Below are positions 17,772 to 28,269 of a DNA stretch of 64,000 bases, piece by piece. Positions within the stretch are counted from its first letter, which is position 1. Each line of letters opens with the position of its first letter. Made by a program: the position numbers and the translations under genes. Source of the DNA: Actinocatenispora thailandica (GTDB lineage Bacteria; Actinomycetota; Actinomycetes; Mycobacteriales; Micromonosporaceae); contig NZ_AP023355.1 in the NCBI RefSeq assembly GCF_016865425.1, positions 7,252,198 to 7,316,197 of the forward strand. The letters run 5' to 3'. Below the pieces are notes generated by a model. It was not told the DNA's origin. It did no database searches and saw only the letters and a program-made list of their open reading frames with translations.

Positions 17772-18221
17772 TCAACCCACCCGCAGCCGCTCGAACTCCG
17801 TCGCCAGCAGGTGCGCGGCGCCGCGCCCCTCGACCTCGATCTTCTCGCCGTCGGCCAGCACGATCCGGATCGGATGCCAGGCGCGGCCGGGGGTGACGGT
17901 CAGCTCGGTGATCCGGTCCAGGGACACCTCGCCGGCGTGCTCGCCCACCCGGTTGAGCATCGGATCGGCCCGCCAGATGTGCAGCGCGGTACCGGTCAGG
18001 CCGAGGATCATCGCGGCGTCCAGCGGTACCTCGGTGCGTTCGGTGATGCGGTGCGCGGCGGCCCGCGCGGCGGGCCGTGCGATCAGGTAGTTGCCCAGCG
18101 GGGAGAGCATCCGGGTCAGGCCCAGCACCGTGTCCACCCGCGCGTAGGCGGCGGCCAGCAGCGGCTCGCCGAGCTGCGCGGACAGCGCCGGGATCAGTTC
18201 GTCGTCCTTGAGATGCGTCAT
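17772..18221 (-). CDS. Hypothetical protein with a PH-like C-terminal half
   Basis: A 149-residue cytosolic protein beginning MTHLKDDELIPALSAQLGEP. The N-terminal half is helical (LLAAAYARVDTVLGLTRML). The C-terminal half looks like a small beta-barrel of YokE/PH-like type: GLTGTALHIWRADPM, RITELTVTPGRAWHPIRIVL and DGEKIEVEGRG. An alternative start lies four codons upstream (MLVGMTHL). It begins just downstream of a strong inverted repeat. No partner gene is evident: the kinase gene lies 22 bp after it, in the same direction. Confidence 0.7.
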   Translation of the reverse strand: MTHLKDDELIPALSAQLGEPLLAAAYARVDTVLGLTRMLSPLGNYLIARPAARAAAHRITERTEVPLDAAMILGLTGTALHIWRADPMLNRVGEHAGEVSLDRITELTVTPGRAWHPIRIVLADGEKIEVEGRGAAHLLATEFERLRVG

Positions 18222-18275
18222 GCCGACCAGCATCGCCGCGGTCGGGGCGCCGCACCGTCGACCGATCCTCGACAC

Positions 18276-18301
18276 CGGTGTCCACCGTCCGGTGGACACC
18301 G
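18276..18301. promoter_or_regulatory. Strong inverted repeat upstream of the hypothetical gene
   Basis: GGTGTCCACC (18277-18286) and GGTGGACACC (18291-18300) form a perfect 10-bp dyad with a 4-base centre, extended to 11 bp by C18276/G18301. It lies 55 bp before the ATG of the gene at 18221 and about 120 bp before the toxin-antitoxin repeats. It may be an operator or an RNA hairpin in the leader of the minus-strand gene. Confidence 0.5.
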
Positions 18302-18420
18302 CCATGCCAGTAGCCCTCGGTGGGCGGCGCGGACCGCGCGACGATCCTCTCCGACCGTGGCCCCGGGTGCCTGGTCCCGGAGATCTCCCGGATGCGGGGG
18401 TTGCAGATCGCCCGTGGCAA

Positions 18421-18441
18421 CGTAGTACAGATTCGTAGTAC
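18421..18441. promoter_or_regulatory. Direct repeats before the antitoxin gene, likely autoregulatory operator
   Basis: Two perfect copies of CGTAGTAC (18421-18428 and 18434-18441) are spaced 13 bp apart and end nine bases before the antitoxin ATG. They sit where the promoter's -10 region and ribosome-binding site should be. Phd-type antitoxins repress their own operon, so binding by the Phd-like protein is likely. Confidence 0.5.
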
Positions 18442-18450
18442 GATGCGGTG

Positions 18451-18720
18451 ATGGAGAGCGTACCCATTCGTCAGCTCAACCAGGACACCGCATCGGTGCT
18501 GGGCAAAGTCGAGCACGGCGCGACGGTGGAGATCACCAACCGGGGACGGGTCATCGCCCGAATCGTCCCGGCCGAGGCGGGCGAGCTGGACGATCTCATC
18601 GCCCGCGGCCGAGTCACGCCCGCCACCAACTCGGCGCCCATCACCATGCCGCCCGGCGCGGTCGACGCCTCGCTCGACGCTGCCGCGATCGTGTCGGAGC
18701 AGCGGGAAGAGCGCCTGTGA
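18451..18720 (+). CDS. Phd/YefM-family antitoxin
   Basis: An 89-residue antitoxin. The N-terminal Phd fold reads IRQLNQDTASVLGKVEHGAT then VEITNRGRVIARIVPA, a textbook Phd/YefM DNA-binding domain. The C-terminal tail (ASLDAAAIVSEQREERL) is the part expected to wrap around the toxin. ATG 18451 is preferred to the GTG three bases earlier. The toxin start overlaps the stop codon (GTGA, 18717-18720). The direct repeats just upstream are the likely autoregulation site. Confidence 0.9.
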   Translation: MESVPIRQLNQDTASVLGKVEHGATVEITNRGRVIARIVPAEAGELDDLIARGRVTPATNSAPITMPPGAVDASLDAAAIVSEQREERL

Positions 18721-19136
18721 TCTATCTCGACACGGCCGCGATAGTGAAGCTGCTCCGGCCGGAGCTGGAGACCGCTGCGCTGGTCTCGTGGCTCGGGGAA
18801 CGGTCCGCCGAACCGCTGACGTCCTCGACCTTGGCCGAGGTCGAGGTGCCCCGCGCGCTTCGACGTGCCGATCCTGGACGGTTGTCCGCCGTGCCAACCA
18901 TGTTGGCTCGGATCAACAAGATCGAGATGGATGCGACGGTGCGGGCGACCGCCGCGACGTACGCCGATCCGTTGCTCCGTTCGTTGGACGCGATCCACCT
19001 GGCCAGCGCGCACAGTGTGCTGCTCGACAGCGTGCCGCTCGCCGCCTTCGTGACCTATGACCAGCGATTGCTCGGCGCCGCCGCGCGGCTTGGGCTGCCG
19101 ACCGCCGCCCCCGGGATCGAGGCGCGGCCTCGGTAG
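18717..19136 (+). CDS. PIN-domain toxin, VapC family
   Basis: A 139-residue PIN ribonuclease. The four acidic residues of the active site are visible in MIYLDTAAIVKLL, SSTLAEVEVPRAL, RSLDAIHLASAH and FVTYDQRLLGAA. Its GTG start overlaps the antitoxin stop, so expression is coupled. VapC enzymes typically cleave tRNA or rRNA when freed from the antitoxin. The pair looks intact and carries no nearby integrase or IS, so it may be a stable chromosomal module. Confidence 0.92.
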   Translation: MIYLDTAAIVKLLRPELETAALVSWLGERSAEPLTSSTLAEVEVPRALRRADPGRLSAVPTMLARINKIEMDATVRATAATYADPLLRSLDAIHLASAHSVLLDSVPLAAFVTYDQRLLGAAARLGLPTAAPGIEARPR

Positions 19137-19193
19137 CGCGCCGCGGCGGGCGGGTTGCCGATGGTGGCAAGCCAGCGCGCCGCGGCGGTGGGA

Positions 19194-21188
<1,995 letters not shown>

Positions 21189-21207
<19 letters not shown>

Positions 21208-21236
21208 CAGCGAAGGAGAAGCAGGCCGCGGTACAT
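21189..21236 (-). CDS. leuA leader peptide with four consecutive Leu codons
   Basis: A 15-residue peptide, MYRGLLLLRCRDEAR, then TAG. The four leucines are encoded by CTG-CTT-CTC-CTT at 21224-21213, an otherwise very unlikely run that includes two CTT codons rare in this genome. It lies about 250 bp upstream of leuA on the same strand and overlaps one arm of alternative RNA hairpins. Its role would be sensing charged tRNA-Leu, not acting as a protein. The ribosome-binding site is weak to the eye. Confidence 0.8.
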
Positions 21237-21310
21237 ATCGACGGCCACGTTACGTCATCGCCGGCCGAACGCGAAGCCGCCATCCACAGGCTGAGACGTC
21301 TTTCACGCGA

Positions 21311-21787
21311 TCACCGCCGCCGCGGCGGCCAGGCACGCGGGACCGGGCCGGGCAGCCGGCCCGGCGGGAACGGCGCGCGCTTCCTCCCGCGGTACTTGGC
21401 GACCACGATGACGGCGAGCACGATCGTGAGGATCAGGAAGAGCGCCTCGACGATCAGGTACGGCACCACGGTCAGCCCGTCGTCCAGCTCGGCCGCGTTG
21501 CCCAGCGCGCGGACCGGGACGTCACTCCCGGAGTCGGACGAACCGGCGCCGTCGACCGTGCCGTGGTGGGTGGCGCCCTGGGAGTCCTGCCAGCTGCCGT
21601 AACAGGTGGTGTGGGTGCCGCCGCGACTGCTGTTGTGCGTCTCGCACTGGTGGATGTGCGCGGTCACTTGGTCGCCGCCGAGGAACACCACCGTCTTGTA
21701 CCCCGTCAGGGCGCTCCAGACCAGGGTCATCAGTGCGGCGGAGATCAGCAGGGTGGGCAGCAGCGGCAGGCGGTAGCGGGGGCGCAC
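21311..21787 (-). CDS. Two-helix membrane protein, unknown function
   Basis: About 158 residues, with one membrane helix near the N-terminus (LPLLPTLLISAALMTLVWSA) and one near the C-terminus (VVPYLIVEALFLILTIVLAV). Between them is an external domain with cysteines in HIHQCETHNSSRGGTHTTCYG and a Ser/Gly/Asp-rich linker. The tail RGRKRAPFPPGRLPG is basic and cytosolic. The GTG at 21787 is a guess; another GTG at 21856 adds a basic 23-residue extension. The pattern resembles small actinobacterial DUF3592-like proteins, but I cannot assign it. It starts about 90 bp after the glycosyltransferase gene ends, in the same direction. Confidence 0.6.
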   Translation of the reverse strand: MRPRYRLPLLPTLLISAALMTLVWSALTGYKTVVFLGGDQVTAHIHQCETHNSSRGGTHTTCYGSWQDSQGATHHGTVDGAGSSDSGSDVPVRALGNAAELDDGLTVVPYLIVEALFLILTIVLAVIVVAKYRGRKRAPFPPGRLPGPVPRAWPPRRR

Positions 21788-21880
21788 CGCACCAGCGTAC
21801 GAACCGGGCGCACCACCCGAATCGTCCCGCCGCGGCAGCCGGCGCACAGCCGGCACCCGCTGCGAACGGAATCCGCACCG

Positions 21881-22960
21881 TCAGGTGAGCGCGGTGAGGC
21901 GGTCGATCAGGGTGGCGGGGGCGGGCATCGCGGCGATCTCGGCGCGTACCTCGGCGACGGCCGTGTGCAGCGCGGGATCCGCGAGCAGCCGGTCCAGGGT
22001 GCCGGGGTCGATCTGGTCCGGGGTGGTGACGGTGAGACCGGCACCGCGGTCGGCGAGCAGCGCGGCGTGGTAGCCCCGGTCACCGGGCTCGGCCGGGACC
22101 AGCTGGGGTACGCCCAGCGCGAGCGCGGTGAGCATGGTGCCGGCGCCGCCATGGTGCACCACTGCGGCGGCGGTGCGCAGCGCGGACGGCAGCGGCACCC
22201 ACTCGACCCAGCGCGCGTTGTCCGGTAGCGGCCGGGTCATCAGCCGGCGGTCCGGCCGGATCAGGACGATCTCGGCGTCGAGCCGAGCCGCGGCGGTGAG
22301 GACGGCGGCCATCAGCCGGTCCCGGCGGCTGGGCGCGGTGGGCCGGGTGACGAGGATGCGGGGCCGGTCCGGTGGCGGTTCGCGCAGCCAGCCGGGCACG
22401 TCACCGGCCGCGGCGTAGGGCACGTAGCGCATCGGCCAGCCGGGCCGGTCGCCGACCAGGCTGGGCGGCGCGACGGTGAAGGTACCGATCGGGTCGGTGC
22501 CGGCCACCGTACCGAGCCGGGCCAGCACGGCGGCGGCGAGCGGCCGGCCCTCGCGCAGCGAGATCTCGTGCAGTACCGCGGGCAGCGCGTGCTCGGCGGC
22601 GACGGCGGCGGCGACCGGGGCGCTCGGCTCGTAGACCACGATCTGCGGGGCGAACGAGGACACCAGGTCGGTGAGCGGGGCCCGCAGCCGCCGGTTGATC
22701 TCGGCGAACCGGGTCACGGTGCCGGCGGGATCGGAGCGCTCGGCGCGGGCCCGGAACGGGTGGCGCAGCGTGGCGCGCCGGGCGATCGGCTCGTACCGGA
22801 AGCCGGGCAGCAGGTCGTCGACGGCGACGCCGGCATCGGTGGCCGCCGCGCCGGCACTGGCGAGTCGTACCTCGTGGCCGGCGGTGCGCAGCGCGTCGGC
22901 CAGCGGCACCAGCGGGAACAGGTGCCCCAGCAGCGGTGCGGCGACCAGCAGCGCCCTCAT
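21881..22960 (-). CDS. Glycosyltransferase, MGT/UGT-like (GT1)
   Basis: A 359-residue GT-B glycosyltransferase. The N-terminal acceptor half begins MRALLVAAPLLGHLFPLVPL. The donor site is AAVVHHGGAGTMLTALALGV with PQLVPAEPGDRGYHAALLAD, typical of enzymes that glycosylate macrolides or other natural products. The ATG at 22960 overlaps the stop of the XRE regulator gene by four bases, so the two are coupled. No polyketide or sugar-nucleotide genes lie nearby. A role in resistance by drug glycosylation, under its coupled regulator, is plausible but unproven. Confidence 0.88.
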   Translation of the reverse strand: MRALLVAAPLLGHLFPLVPLADALRTAGHEVRLASAGAAATDAGVAVDDLLPGFRYEPIARRATLRHPFRARAERSDPAGTVTRFAEINRRLRAPLTDLVSSFAPQIVVYEPSAPVAAAVAAEHALPAVLHEISLREGRPLAAAVLARLGTVAGTDPIGTFTVAPPSLVGDRPGWPMRYVPYAAAGDVPGWLREPPPDRPRILVTRPTAPSRRDRLMAAVLTAAARLDAEIVLIRPDRRLMTRPLPDNARWVEWVPLPSALRTAAAVVHHGGAGTMLTALALGVPQLVPAEPGDRGYHAALLADRGAGLTVTTPDQIDPGTLDRLLADPALHTAVAEVRAEIAAMPAPATLIDRLTALT

Positions 22961-23826
22961 CGGCGCGGGCGGTCCGAACCGGTGGTCATGGCTCGATCGT
23001 GGCACGCGGGCGGGTCCGGCAGATCCGCCAGTCGGGCCAGGATCTCGGCCGTTGCGTCGAACGCGACGAGCTTCTGGTCGGCGGCGTCGGCCACGGTGAG
23101 CACCACGTGGTCGAGCCGGAACTCGCCGAGGGCGGGGTGCCGGAGCAGCTTGTGGCCGCCGCCGACCCGGGTGATCTGGTGTCGCGGCCACCAGGCGCGC
23201 ACCTCGGCGCTCGCGGCGTGCAGCCGGTCGGTCAGCGCGGCGAACGACGGATCGTCCGGGTAGCGGGCGGCGGTGGCCCGGTAGCGGCCGAGCAGCGCAG
23301 CCGCCTCGCGCTCCCACTCGACCAGCACCTCGCGGGCGGCCGGGTCGGTGAACATCCACCAGACCATGTTGCGGTCGGCGACCGGCACCGCCGGCCAGTT
23401 GGTCCACAGTAGACGGACAGAGCGGTTCGCGGCGAGCACGTCGAACCGCCGGCCGGTCACGTACGCCGGGGCCGGGTCGAGCCGGTCGACCAGCGCGCCG
23501 AGCCCCGGCGCCAGCGCCTCCGCGGCCGGCGGTGCGGTGGCCGGCGCCGTGCCGTGCACCAGCTCGTGCAGGTGCGCGCGCTCGCCGTCGTCGAGTCGCA
23601 GCGCGGCCGCGATCGCGTCGAGCACCTGCCGGGACGGTGTCACCGCCCGCCCCTGCTCCAGGAACGTGTAGTAGGTCGGGGAGATCGCGGCGAGCGCGGC
23701 GACCTCCTCGCGGCGCAGCCCGGCGGTGCGGCGCCGGGGGCCGGCCGGCAGCCCGACGTCCGCGGGGCTCAGCCGCGCCCGCCGGGATCGCAGCAGCTCG
23801 CCGAGCTCGCGCGGGTTCGGCGCCAT
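22957..23826 (-). CDS. XRE-family regulator with MmyB-like ligand-binding domain
   Basis: A 289-residue regulator. The HTH is at residues ~10-70: GELLRSRRARLSPADVGL, then RREEVAALAAISPTYYTFLE with QGRAVTPSRQVLDAIA. The C-terminal MmyB_LBD contains AYVTGRRFDVLAANRSVRLL and RVGGGHKLLRHPALGEFRLD, the fatty-acid/PAS-like pocket of this large actinobacterial family. It is divergent from an aldo/keto reductase gene and coupled to the glycosyltransferase gene. In this family the divergent reductase or dehydrogenase is commonly the target. Confidence 0.9.
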   Translation of the reverse strand: MAPNPRELGELLRSRRARLSPADVGLPAGPRRRTAGLRREEVAALAAISPTYYTFLEQGRAVTPSRQVLDAIAAALRLDDGERAHLHELVHGTAPATAPPAAEALAPGLGALVDRLDPAPAYVTGRRFDVLAANRSVRLLWTNWPAVPVADRNMVWWMFTDPAAREVLVEWEREAAALLGRYRATAARYPDDPSFAALTDRLHAASAEVRAWWPRHQITRVGGGHKLLRHPALGEFRLDHVVLTVADAADQKLVAFDATAEILARLADLPDPPACHDRAMTTGSDRPRR

Positions 23827-23895
23827 CCTGGCACTCCCGGTACTGGTAACAACGGCAGCGGGACACCACTGTACGGCCCACCTAGCGTCGTGGCC

Positions 23896-24858
23896 ATGCA
23901 GAAACGCACACTCGGTGACGCGCTGACCGTCTCCGCCCTCGGGCTCGGCTGCATGGGCATGTCCCAGGGGTACGGGCCGGCCGACGACGACGCCTCGCTC
24001 GGCACCCTGCACCGCGCGCTGGACCTCGGTGTCACGCTGCTCGACACCGCGCAGAGTTACGGCGCCGGGCACAACGAAGGGCTGCTGTCCCGGCTGCTCG
24101 CCACCCGACGCGACGAGGTCACGCTGGCCACCAAGTTCGGCATCGTGCGGGACGCCGACGGCACCCAGCTGGACGCGCACCCGGACCGGGTGGCCGGCTA
24201 CTGCGACGCGTCGCTGCGCCGGCTCGGCGTCGACAGCATCGACCTGTACTACCTGCACCGGCCCGATCCGGCGGTACCGGTTGAGGACACGGTCGGCGCG
24301 ATGGCGGCGCTGGTGGCCGCCGGAAAGGTCCGCCATCTCGGGATCTCGGAACCGAGCCCGGCGCAGCTGGTGGCCGCGGCGGCGGTGCACCCGATCGCGG
24401 CGGTGCAGAGCGAGTGGTCGCTGTGGTGGCGCGAGATCGAGGACGAGGTGGTACCGACCGCGCGGCGGCTCGGCATCGGCGTGGTGCCGTACTCGCCGCT
24501 CGGCTCCGGCATCCTCGCCGGTGTCACGTCCGCCGCACCGTTCCGGGACCGCGACCCGCGCTACGCCGGGGCCAACCGGGAGCGCAACGTGGCCCTGCTG
24601 CGCGAGGTGCAGGCGATCGCGGCCGAGCGGGACGTCAGTTCCGGCCAGCTGGCGCTCGCCTGGCTGCTGTCCCGCGGCGACGACGTGGTACCGATCCCGG
24701 GCACCCGCAGCGCCGACCGGCTCGCCGAGAACGCCGCCGCGGCGGACCTGGTGCTCGGCGCGGACGAACTCGACCGGCTGGAGGCCGCGGTACCGCGGGA
24801 TGCCTGGGCCGGCGACCGCAACTCCTTCGCCGCGCACGGCGCCACCCGGACGGGCTGA
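23896..24858 (+). CDS. Aldo/keto reductase
   Basis: A 320-residue NADPH-dependent TIM-barrel reductase. The catalytic tetrad is visible: Asp and Tyr in LLDTAQSYGAGHNEG, Lys in LATKFGIVRD, and His in YYLHRPDPAVP. The cofactor-binding end is VPIPGTRSADRLAENAAAAD. The N-terminus MQKRTLGDALTVSALGLGCM fits the YajO/Tas-like group. ATG 23896 leaves a 69-bp divergent promoter shared with the XRE regulator, its probable controller. The physiological substrate is unknown. Confidence 0.93.
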   Translation: MQKRTLGDALTVSALGLGCMGMSQGYGPADDDASLGTLHRALDLGVTLLDTAQSYGAGHNEGLLSRLLATRRDEVTLATKFGIVRDADGTQLDAHPDRVAGYCDASLRRLGVDSIDLYYLHRPDPAVPVEDTVGAMAALVAAGKVRHLGISEPSPAQLVAAAAVHPIAAVQSEWSLWWREIEDEVVPTARRLGIGVVPYSPLGSGILAGVTSAAPFRDRDPRYAGANRERNVALLREVQAIAAERDVSSGQLALAWLLSRGDDVVPIPGTRSADRLAENAAAADLVLGADELDRLEAAVPRDAWAGDRNSFAAHGATRTG

Positions 24859-24986
24859 CCGGTACCGGGGCCCGGCCAGTTTCTAGACACTGCGTCTCGT
24901 TAATGGGTAGGCTGGCCGGGACGGCCCGGGTGCACGCCGCGGACACTCCCCGGCCGCGACCCGACAACCGCGGCAGGGAGCGACAG

Positions 24987-25805
24987 ATGGCCGATCGGAT
25001 CATCCTGGTCACCGGATCGACGGACGGGCTGGGCCGGGCCCTCGCCGGCGCCCTCGCCCGCGAACCCGCCACCACACTCCTCCTGCACGGGCGGGACCAG
25101 CGCCGGCTCGACGAACTGGCCGCCGAGCTCGCGGACGCGCCGGCCGCGATCCAGACCGTCCGCGCCGACCTGTCCGAGCTGGCGCAGGTGCACCGGCTCG
25201 CGGACGACATCGAGAACCGCACCGGGTACCTCTCGGTGCTCGTCAACAACGCGGGCGTCGGCGGCGGCGAACCGGACGGCACCGACCGTCGGCTCACCCC
25301 CGACGGGTACGAGCTGCGGTTCGCGGTCAACCACCTCGCCGCGTTCGCGCTGACCCGGCGGCTGCTGCCGCTGCTCGACCGGGGCGCGCCGGCCCGGGTG
25401 GTCGACGTCGCCTCGCTCGGGCAGGCCCCGATCGACTTCGACGACCCGTTCCTCGCCAACGGCTACACCGGGATGCGCGCGTACGGGCAGTCCAAGCTCG
25501 CGATGATCACCACTGCGCTGGTGTTCGCCCGGCAGCTCGACCCGCGCCGGGTCACGGTCAACAGCCTGCACCCGGCCACCTACATGCCGACCAAGATGGT
25601 CCTGCAGACCGTGGGGCACACCGTCGACTCGCTCGAAACCGGCCTGCACGCCACCCGGCGGCTGGTCCTCGACCCGGCCATGGACGGCGTCAGCGGTCAG
25701 TTCTTCGACCGTACCGAGCCGGCCCGGGCGCATCCCGACGCGTACGACCCGCGCATCCAGCAACAACTCTGGGACCTCAGCGTCCGGCTCACCGGCCGAC
25801 GTTGA
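24987..25805 (+). CDS. Short-chain dehydrogenase/reductase
   Basis: A 272-residue SDR with the cofactor loop ILVTGSTDGLGRALAGALA, the structural NNAG motif in VLVNNAGVGGGEPDG and the catalytic Y-x3-K in MRAYGQSKLAMITT. The serine of the triad is in VVDVASLGQAP. It resembles the retinol-dehydrogenase-like/oxidoreductase SDRs of actinobacteria. The start ATG 24987 follows a GGCAGGGAG site. It is transcribed alone and is followed by a GC hairpin. The substrate is unknown. Confidence 0.92.
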   Translation: MADRIILVTGSTDGLGRALAGALAREPATTLLLHGRDQRRLDELAAELADAPAAIQTVRADLSELAQVHRLADDIENRTGYLSVLVNNAGVGGGEPDGTDRRLTPDGYELRFAVNHLAAFALTRRLLPLLDRGAPARVVDVASLGQAPIDFDDPFLANGYTGMRAYGQSKLAMITTALVFARQLDPRRVTVNSLHPATYMPTKMVLQTVGHTVDSLETGLHATRRLVLDPAMDGVSGQFFDRTEPARAHPDAYDPRIQQQLWDLSVRLTGRR

Positions 25806-25816
25806 CGGTGCCCGCC

Positions 25817-25839
25817 GGGCCGGCCCGCCGTGCCGGCCC
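25817..25839 (+). terminator. GC-rich hairpin after the SDR gene
   Basis: GGGCCGGC (25817-25824) and GCCGGCCC (25832-25839) form a perfect 8-bp stem with a 7-base loop, 11 bases after the SDR stop codon. The following ~100 bp is a degenerate CCGGCTGCGCCGAGC repeat. It is a likely factor-assisted or I-shaped terminator. Confidence 0.5.
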
Positions 25840-26003
25840 GGGCCGACCCGCCGGCTGCGCCGAGCCGGCCCCCCGGCTGCGCCGAGCTGGTCCGCCGGCT
25901 GCGCCGGGTCAGCCCTGGGCCAGCTCGCCGACTGCGCGGGGCGTGGGTCGTGACTTCCGGTCGCGTCGCGCCGGTACGACGGACCGAACCGTAGGGTCGG
26001 GGC

Positions 26004-26906
26004 ATGACTGAGGCGCAGCCGGTACGGGTGGGGTTGGTCGGGGCGGGGCCGTGGGCGCGCGGGATGCACGCGCCGATGCTGGCCGCCGGGCCGGAGACGG
26101 AGCTGGTCGGCGTGTGGGCCCGCCGGCCGGACGCGGCGCGGGAGCTGGCCGCCGCGCACGGCACCGAGGCGTACGACGACTACGCCGCGCTGCTGGATCG
26201 CTGCGAGGCGGTGGCGTTCGCGGTACCGCCGGACGTGCAGGCGAGGATGGCGATCGAGGCGGCGCGGGCGGGCAGGGCGCTGCTGCTGGACAAGCCGATC
26301 GGGCTCGACCTGGCCGAGGCGATCGCGCTGACCGAGGCGGTGGACGCCGCCGGCGTGGTCAGCCAGCTGGCGCTGAGCAACCGGTACCGGCCGCGGGTCC
26401 GCGAGTTCCTTCGCGCGGCGGCGGCGTTCGACGCGTACGGGGCGCAGGCCCGGCAGCTGACCGGGGCGTTCATCGCCGGCGACTACGCGCACGGGTGGCG
26501 GCTGGAGTACGGCGCGCTGCACGACATCGGGCCGCACGCGCTGGACCTGCTGGACGCGGCGGTCGGCCCCGTCGAGCAGGTGACCGCCGCCGGCGATTCC
26601 CGCCGGTACCTGACGCTCACCTGCCGGCACGCCGGCGGCGCGATCAGCCAGCTCGCGCTGTCCGGCGTGGTGCCGCGCACCGGCGACGGCCGGTACGAGA
26701 CGTTCGAGCTGTTCGGCCCGGCCGGCTCGCTGTCGCTGGACTTTGCCGCGCTGGCCGCGGACACCGCCGACGACGCGGAGCGCTGGGCGACGCTGCGCCG
26801 CGAGTTCGCCGCCGCGGTCCGCGCCGGCCGTTCGTCCGACCTGGACGTGCACCGCGGCCTGCACCTGCAACGCCTCATCGACCAGGCCCAACACACCCTC
26901 CCCTGA
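26004..26906 (+). CDS. Gfo/Idh/MocA family oxidoreductase
   Basis: A 300-residue NAD(P)-dependent dehydrogenase. The Rossmann start is VRVGLVGAGPWARGMHAPML. The EKP motif is altered to LLLDKPIGLDLAEAIAL (Asp for Glu), which is tolerated in some family members. The substrate domain contains WRLEYGALHDIGPHALDLLD with the conserved histidine. It is shorter than usual because the last C-terminal strands are compact. A perfect copy of the 14-bp LacI operator found at 6175 lies 55 bp after its stop codon. Confidence 0.88.
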   Translation: MTEAQPVRVGLVGAGPWARGMHAPMLAAGPETELVGVWARRPDAARELAAAHGTEAYDDYAALLDRCEAVAFAVPPDVQARMAIEAARAGRALLLDKPIGLDLAEAIALTEAVDAAGVVSQLALSNRYRPRVREFLRAAAAFDAYGAQARQLTGAFIAGDYAHGWRLEYGALHDIGPHALDLLDAAVGPVEQVTAAGDSRRYLTLTCRHAGGAISQLALSGVVPRTGDGRYETFELFGPAGSLSLDFAALAADTADDAERWATLRREFAAAVRAGRSSDLDVHRGLHLQRLIDQAQHTLP

Positions 26907-26949
26907 CCCATCCCACCCCCGAGGCGCCCGAGCCCTGTTGGTCATGGGC

Positions 26950-28269
26950 TTAGCTCGTTCGGTAAGCGCTTACCGTTCGGACAACACCATGATCAACAGC
27001 GCCGGGGCGGCGGTCAGGTGCGGGCGGGCTCGGGGCGGGTTCCGGCTCGGTACGGGTGTGGCGCAGGGACGGGGTGGTCAGGGCGATCGCGGCGACGCCG
27101 GCCAGGCAGGTGAGCCCGCCGGACAGCAGCGCCGCGGTACCGGAGGTGGCGCCGGCGACCAGGCCGCCGCGCAGGTTGCCCAGGTCCGGGCCGGCCTGGC
27201 CGACCGCCTGCTCGGCGGCGGCGACCCGGCCGCGCAGCGCGTCCGGGGTGGCGAGCTGGACGATGGTGCTGCGGGAGACGACCGAGACGGTGTCGGCGGC
27301 GCCGGCGACGGCCAGGAACGCGAGGCCGAGCCACGGGTTCGGCGCCACGGCGAACGCGGCGAGCGCGACGCCCCAGACGGCGGCGCCGGCCAGCATCGCC
27401 CGGCCCGGCCGGGCCCGGCGGGTGAACGTGCCGGACAGCACCGAGGCGAGCACGCCGCCGACCGCGATCGCGGTCAGGAACAGCCCGTACGTTCGCGGGT
27501 TGTCGCCGAAGCGTTCCGCGTTGACGATCGGGAACAGGCTCATCGGCATCGCGAGCACCGTCGCGGCGAGGTCGGTGAGCAGCGCGCCGCGCACCACCGG
27601 GGTACGCAGCAGGAACGCCAACCCGTCGGCGACGCCGCGCAGGCCGGGCCGGGCCGACTCGCCGTCCGGGCGCATCGCCGGCAGCCGGGCCGCGCCGTAG
27701 AAGGCCAGCAGGAAGCTGACCGCGTCGATCAGGTAGCAGCCGCCGACCCCGAACCAGCCGATCACCAACCCGGCCACCGCGGGCCCGACGAGCATGGTGC
27801 CCTGGAACGAGATCCGGCTCAGCGCCAGGCCGGCGGCGAGCTGCTGCGGTGGCAGCAGCCGTGGGATGAACGTCCGGGCCGCCGGGCCACCGGTGGCCAC
27901 GAAGCAGTACTGCACGGCGACGATCGCGAGGACCCCGATCGCCGGCACGACGCCGGCGAAGCCCTGCACCGCGAGCAGCACCGAGCACAGCGCCTGCCCG
28001 GTCAGCGCGACGAGGTACAGCCGGCGCCGGTCGACCCGGTCCACCAGGCCACCGGCGGCGAAGCCGACCGCGATCAGCGGCGCCGCCTGGGCGATGCCGA
28101 CCGCGCCGGTCCACACGGTGCTGTGGGTCAGCTGCCACATCTGGTACGGCACCGCGACCATGGTCGCCTGGCTGCCGAAACCGGAGAACACTCCACCGAG
28201 CCAGAGCCGGCGGTACGCGGGGGAGCTGCGCAGCGGCGTGACGTCCAGCAGCGCGCCGCTCACACCCAT
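26950..28269 (-). CDS. MFS transporter (MFS_3/ enterobactin exporter-like)
   Basis: A 439-residue, 12-helix MFS protein. The conserved loop GGLVDRVDRRRLYL follows helix 2, and the N-terminus LRSSPAYRRLWLGGVFSGFG is typical of the MFS_3 group of small-molecule exporters. The distinctive ISFQGTMLVGPAVAGLVIG and DALRGRVAAAEQAVGQAGP segments also fit. ATG 28269 overlaps the end of the MarR gene by ten bases, so the regulator and exporter are coupled: a MarR-controlled efflux operon. The last ~20 codons run through a perfect LacI-type palindrome (26961-26974). Confidence 0.9.
   Translation of the reverse strand: MGVSGALLDVTPLRSSPAYRRLWLGGVFSGFGSQATMVAVPYQMWQLTHSTVWTGAVGIAQAAPLIAVGFAAGGLVDRVDRRRLYLVALTGQALCSVLLAVQGFAGVVPAIGVLAIVAVQYCFVATGGPAARTFIPRLLPPQQLAAGLALSRISFQGTMLVGPAVAGLVIGWFGVGGCYLIDAVSFLLAFYGAARLPAMRPDGESARPGLRGVADGLAFLLRTPVVRGALLTDLAATVLAMPMSLFPIVNAERFGDNPRTYGLFLTAIAVGGVLASVLSGTFTRRARPGRAMLAGAAVWGVALAAFAVAPNPWLGLAFLAVAGAADTVSVVSRSTIVQLATPDALRGRVAAAEQAVGQAGPDLGNLRGGLVAGATSGTAALLSGGLTCLAGVAAIALTTPSLRHTRTEPEPAPSPPAPDRRPGAVDHGVVRTVSAYRTS
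26961..26974. promoter_or_regulatory. Orphan LacI-type operator
   Basis: GGTAAGCGCTTACC is identical to the operator at 6175-6188 and occurs inside the 3' end of the MFS gene, 55 bp after the convergent Gfo/Idh/MocA gene. An exact 14-bp match within 64 kb is improbable by chance. No promoter or LacI gene is adjacent, so it may be a remote auxiliary site or a leftover of a lost promoter. Confidence 0.6.

Noticed and set aside
21881-23826. Glycosyltransferase plus regulator as part of a natural-product cluster
   Set aside because: No polyketide, peptide synthetase, or sugar-nucleotide genes are within reach; a lone resistance or tailoring enzyme is more likely.
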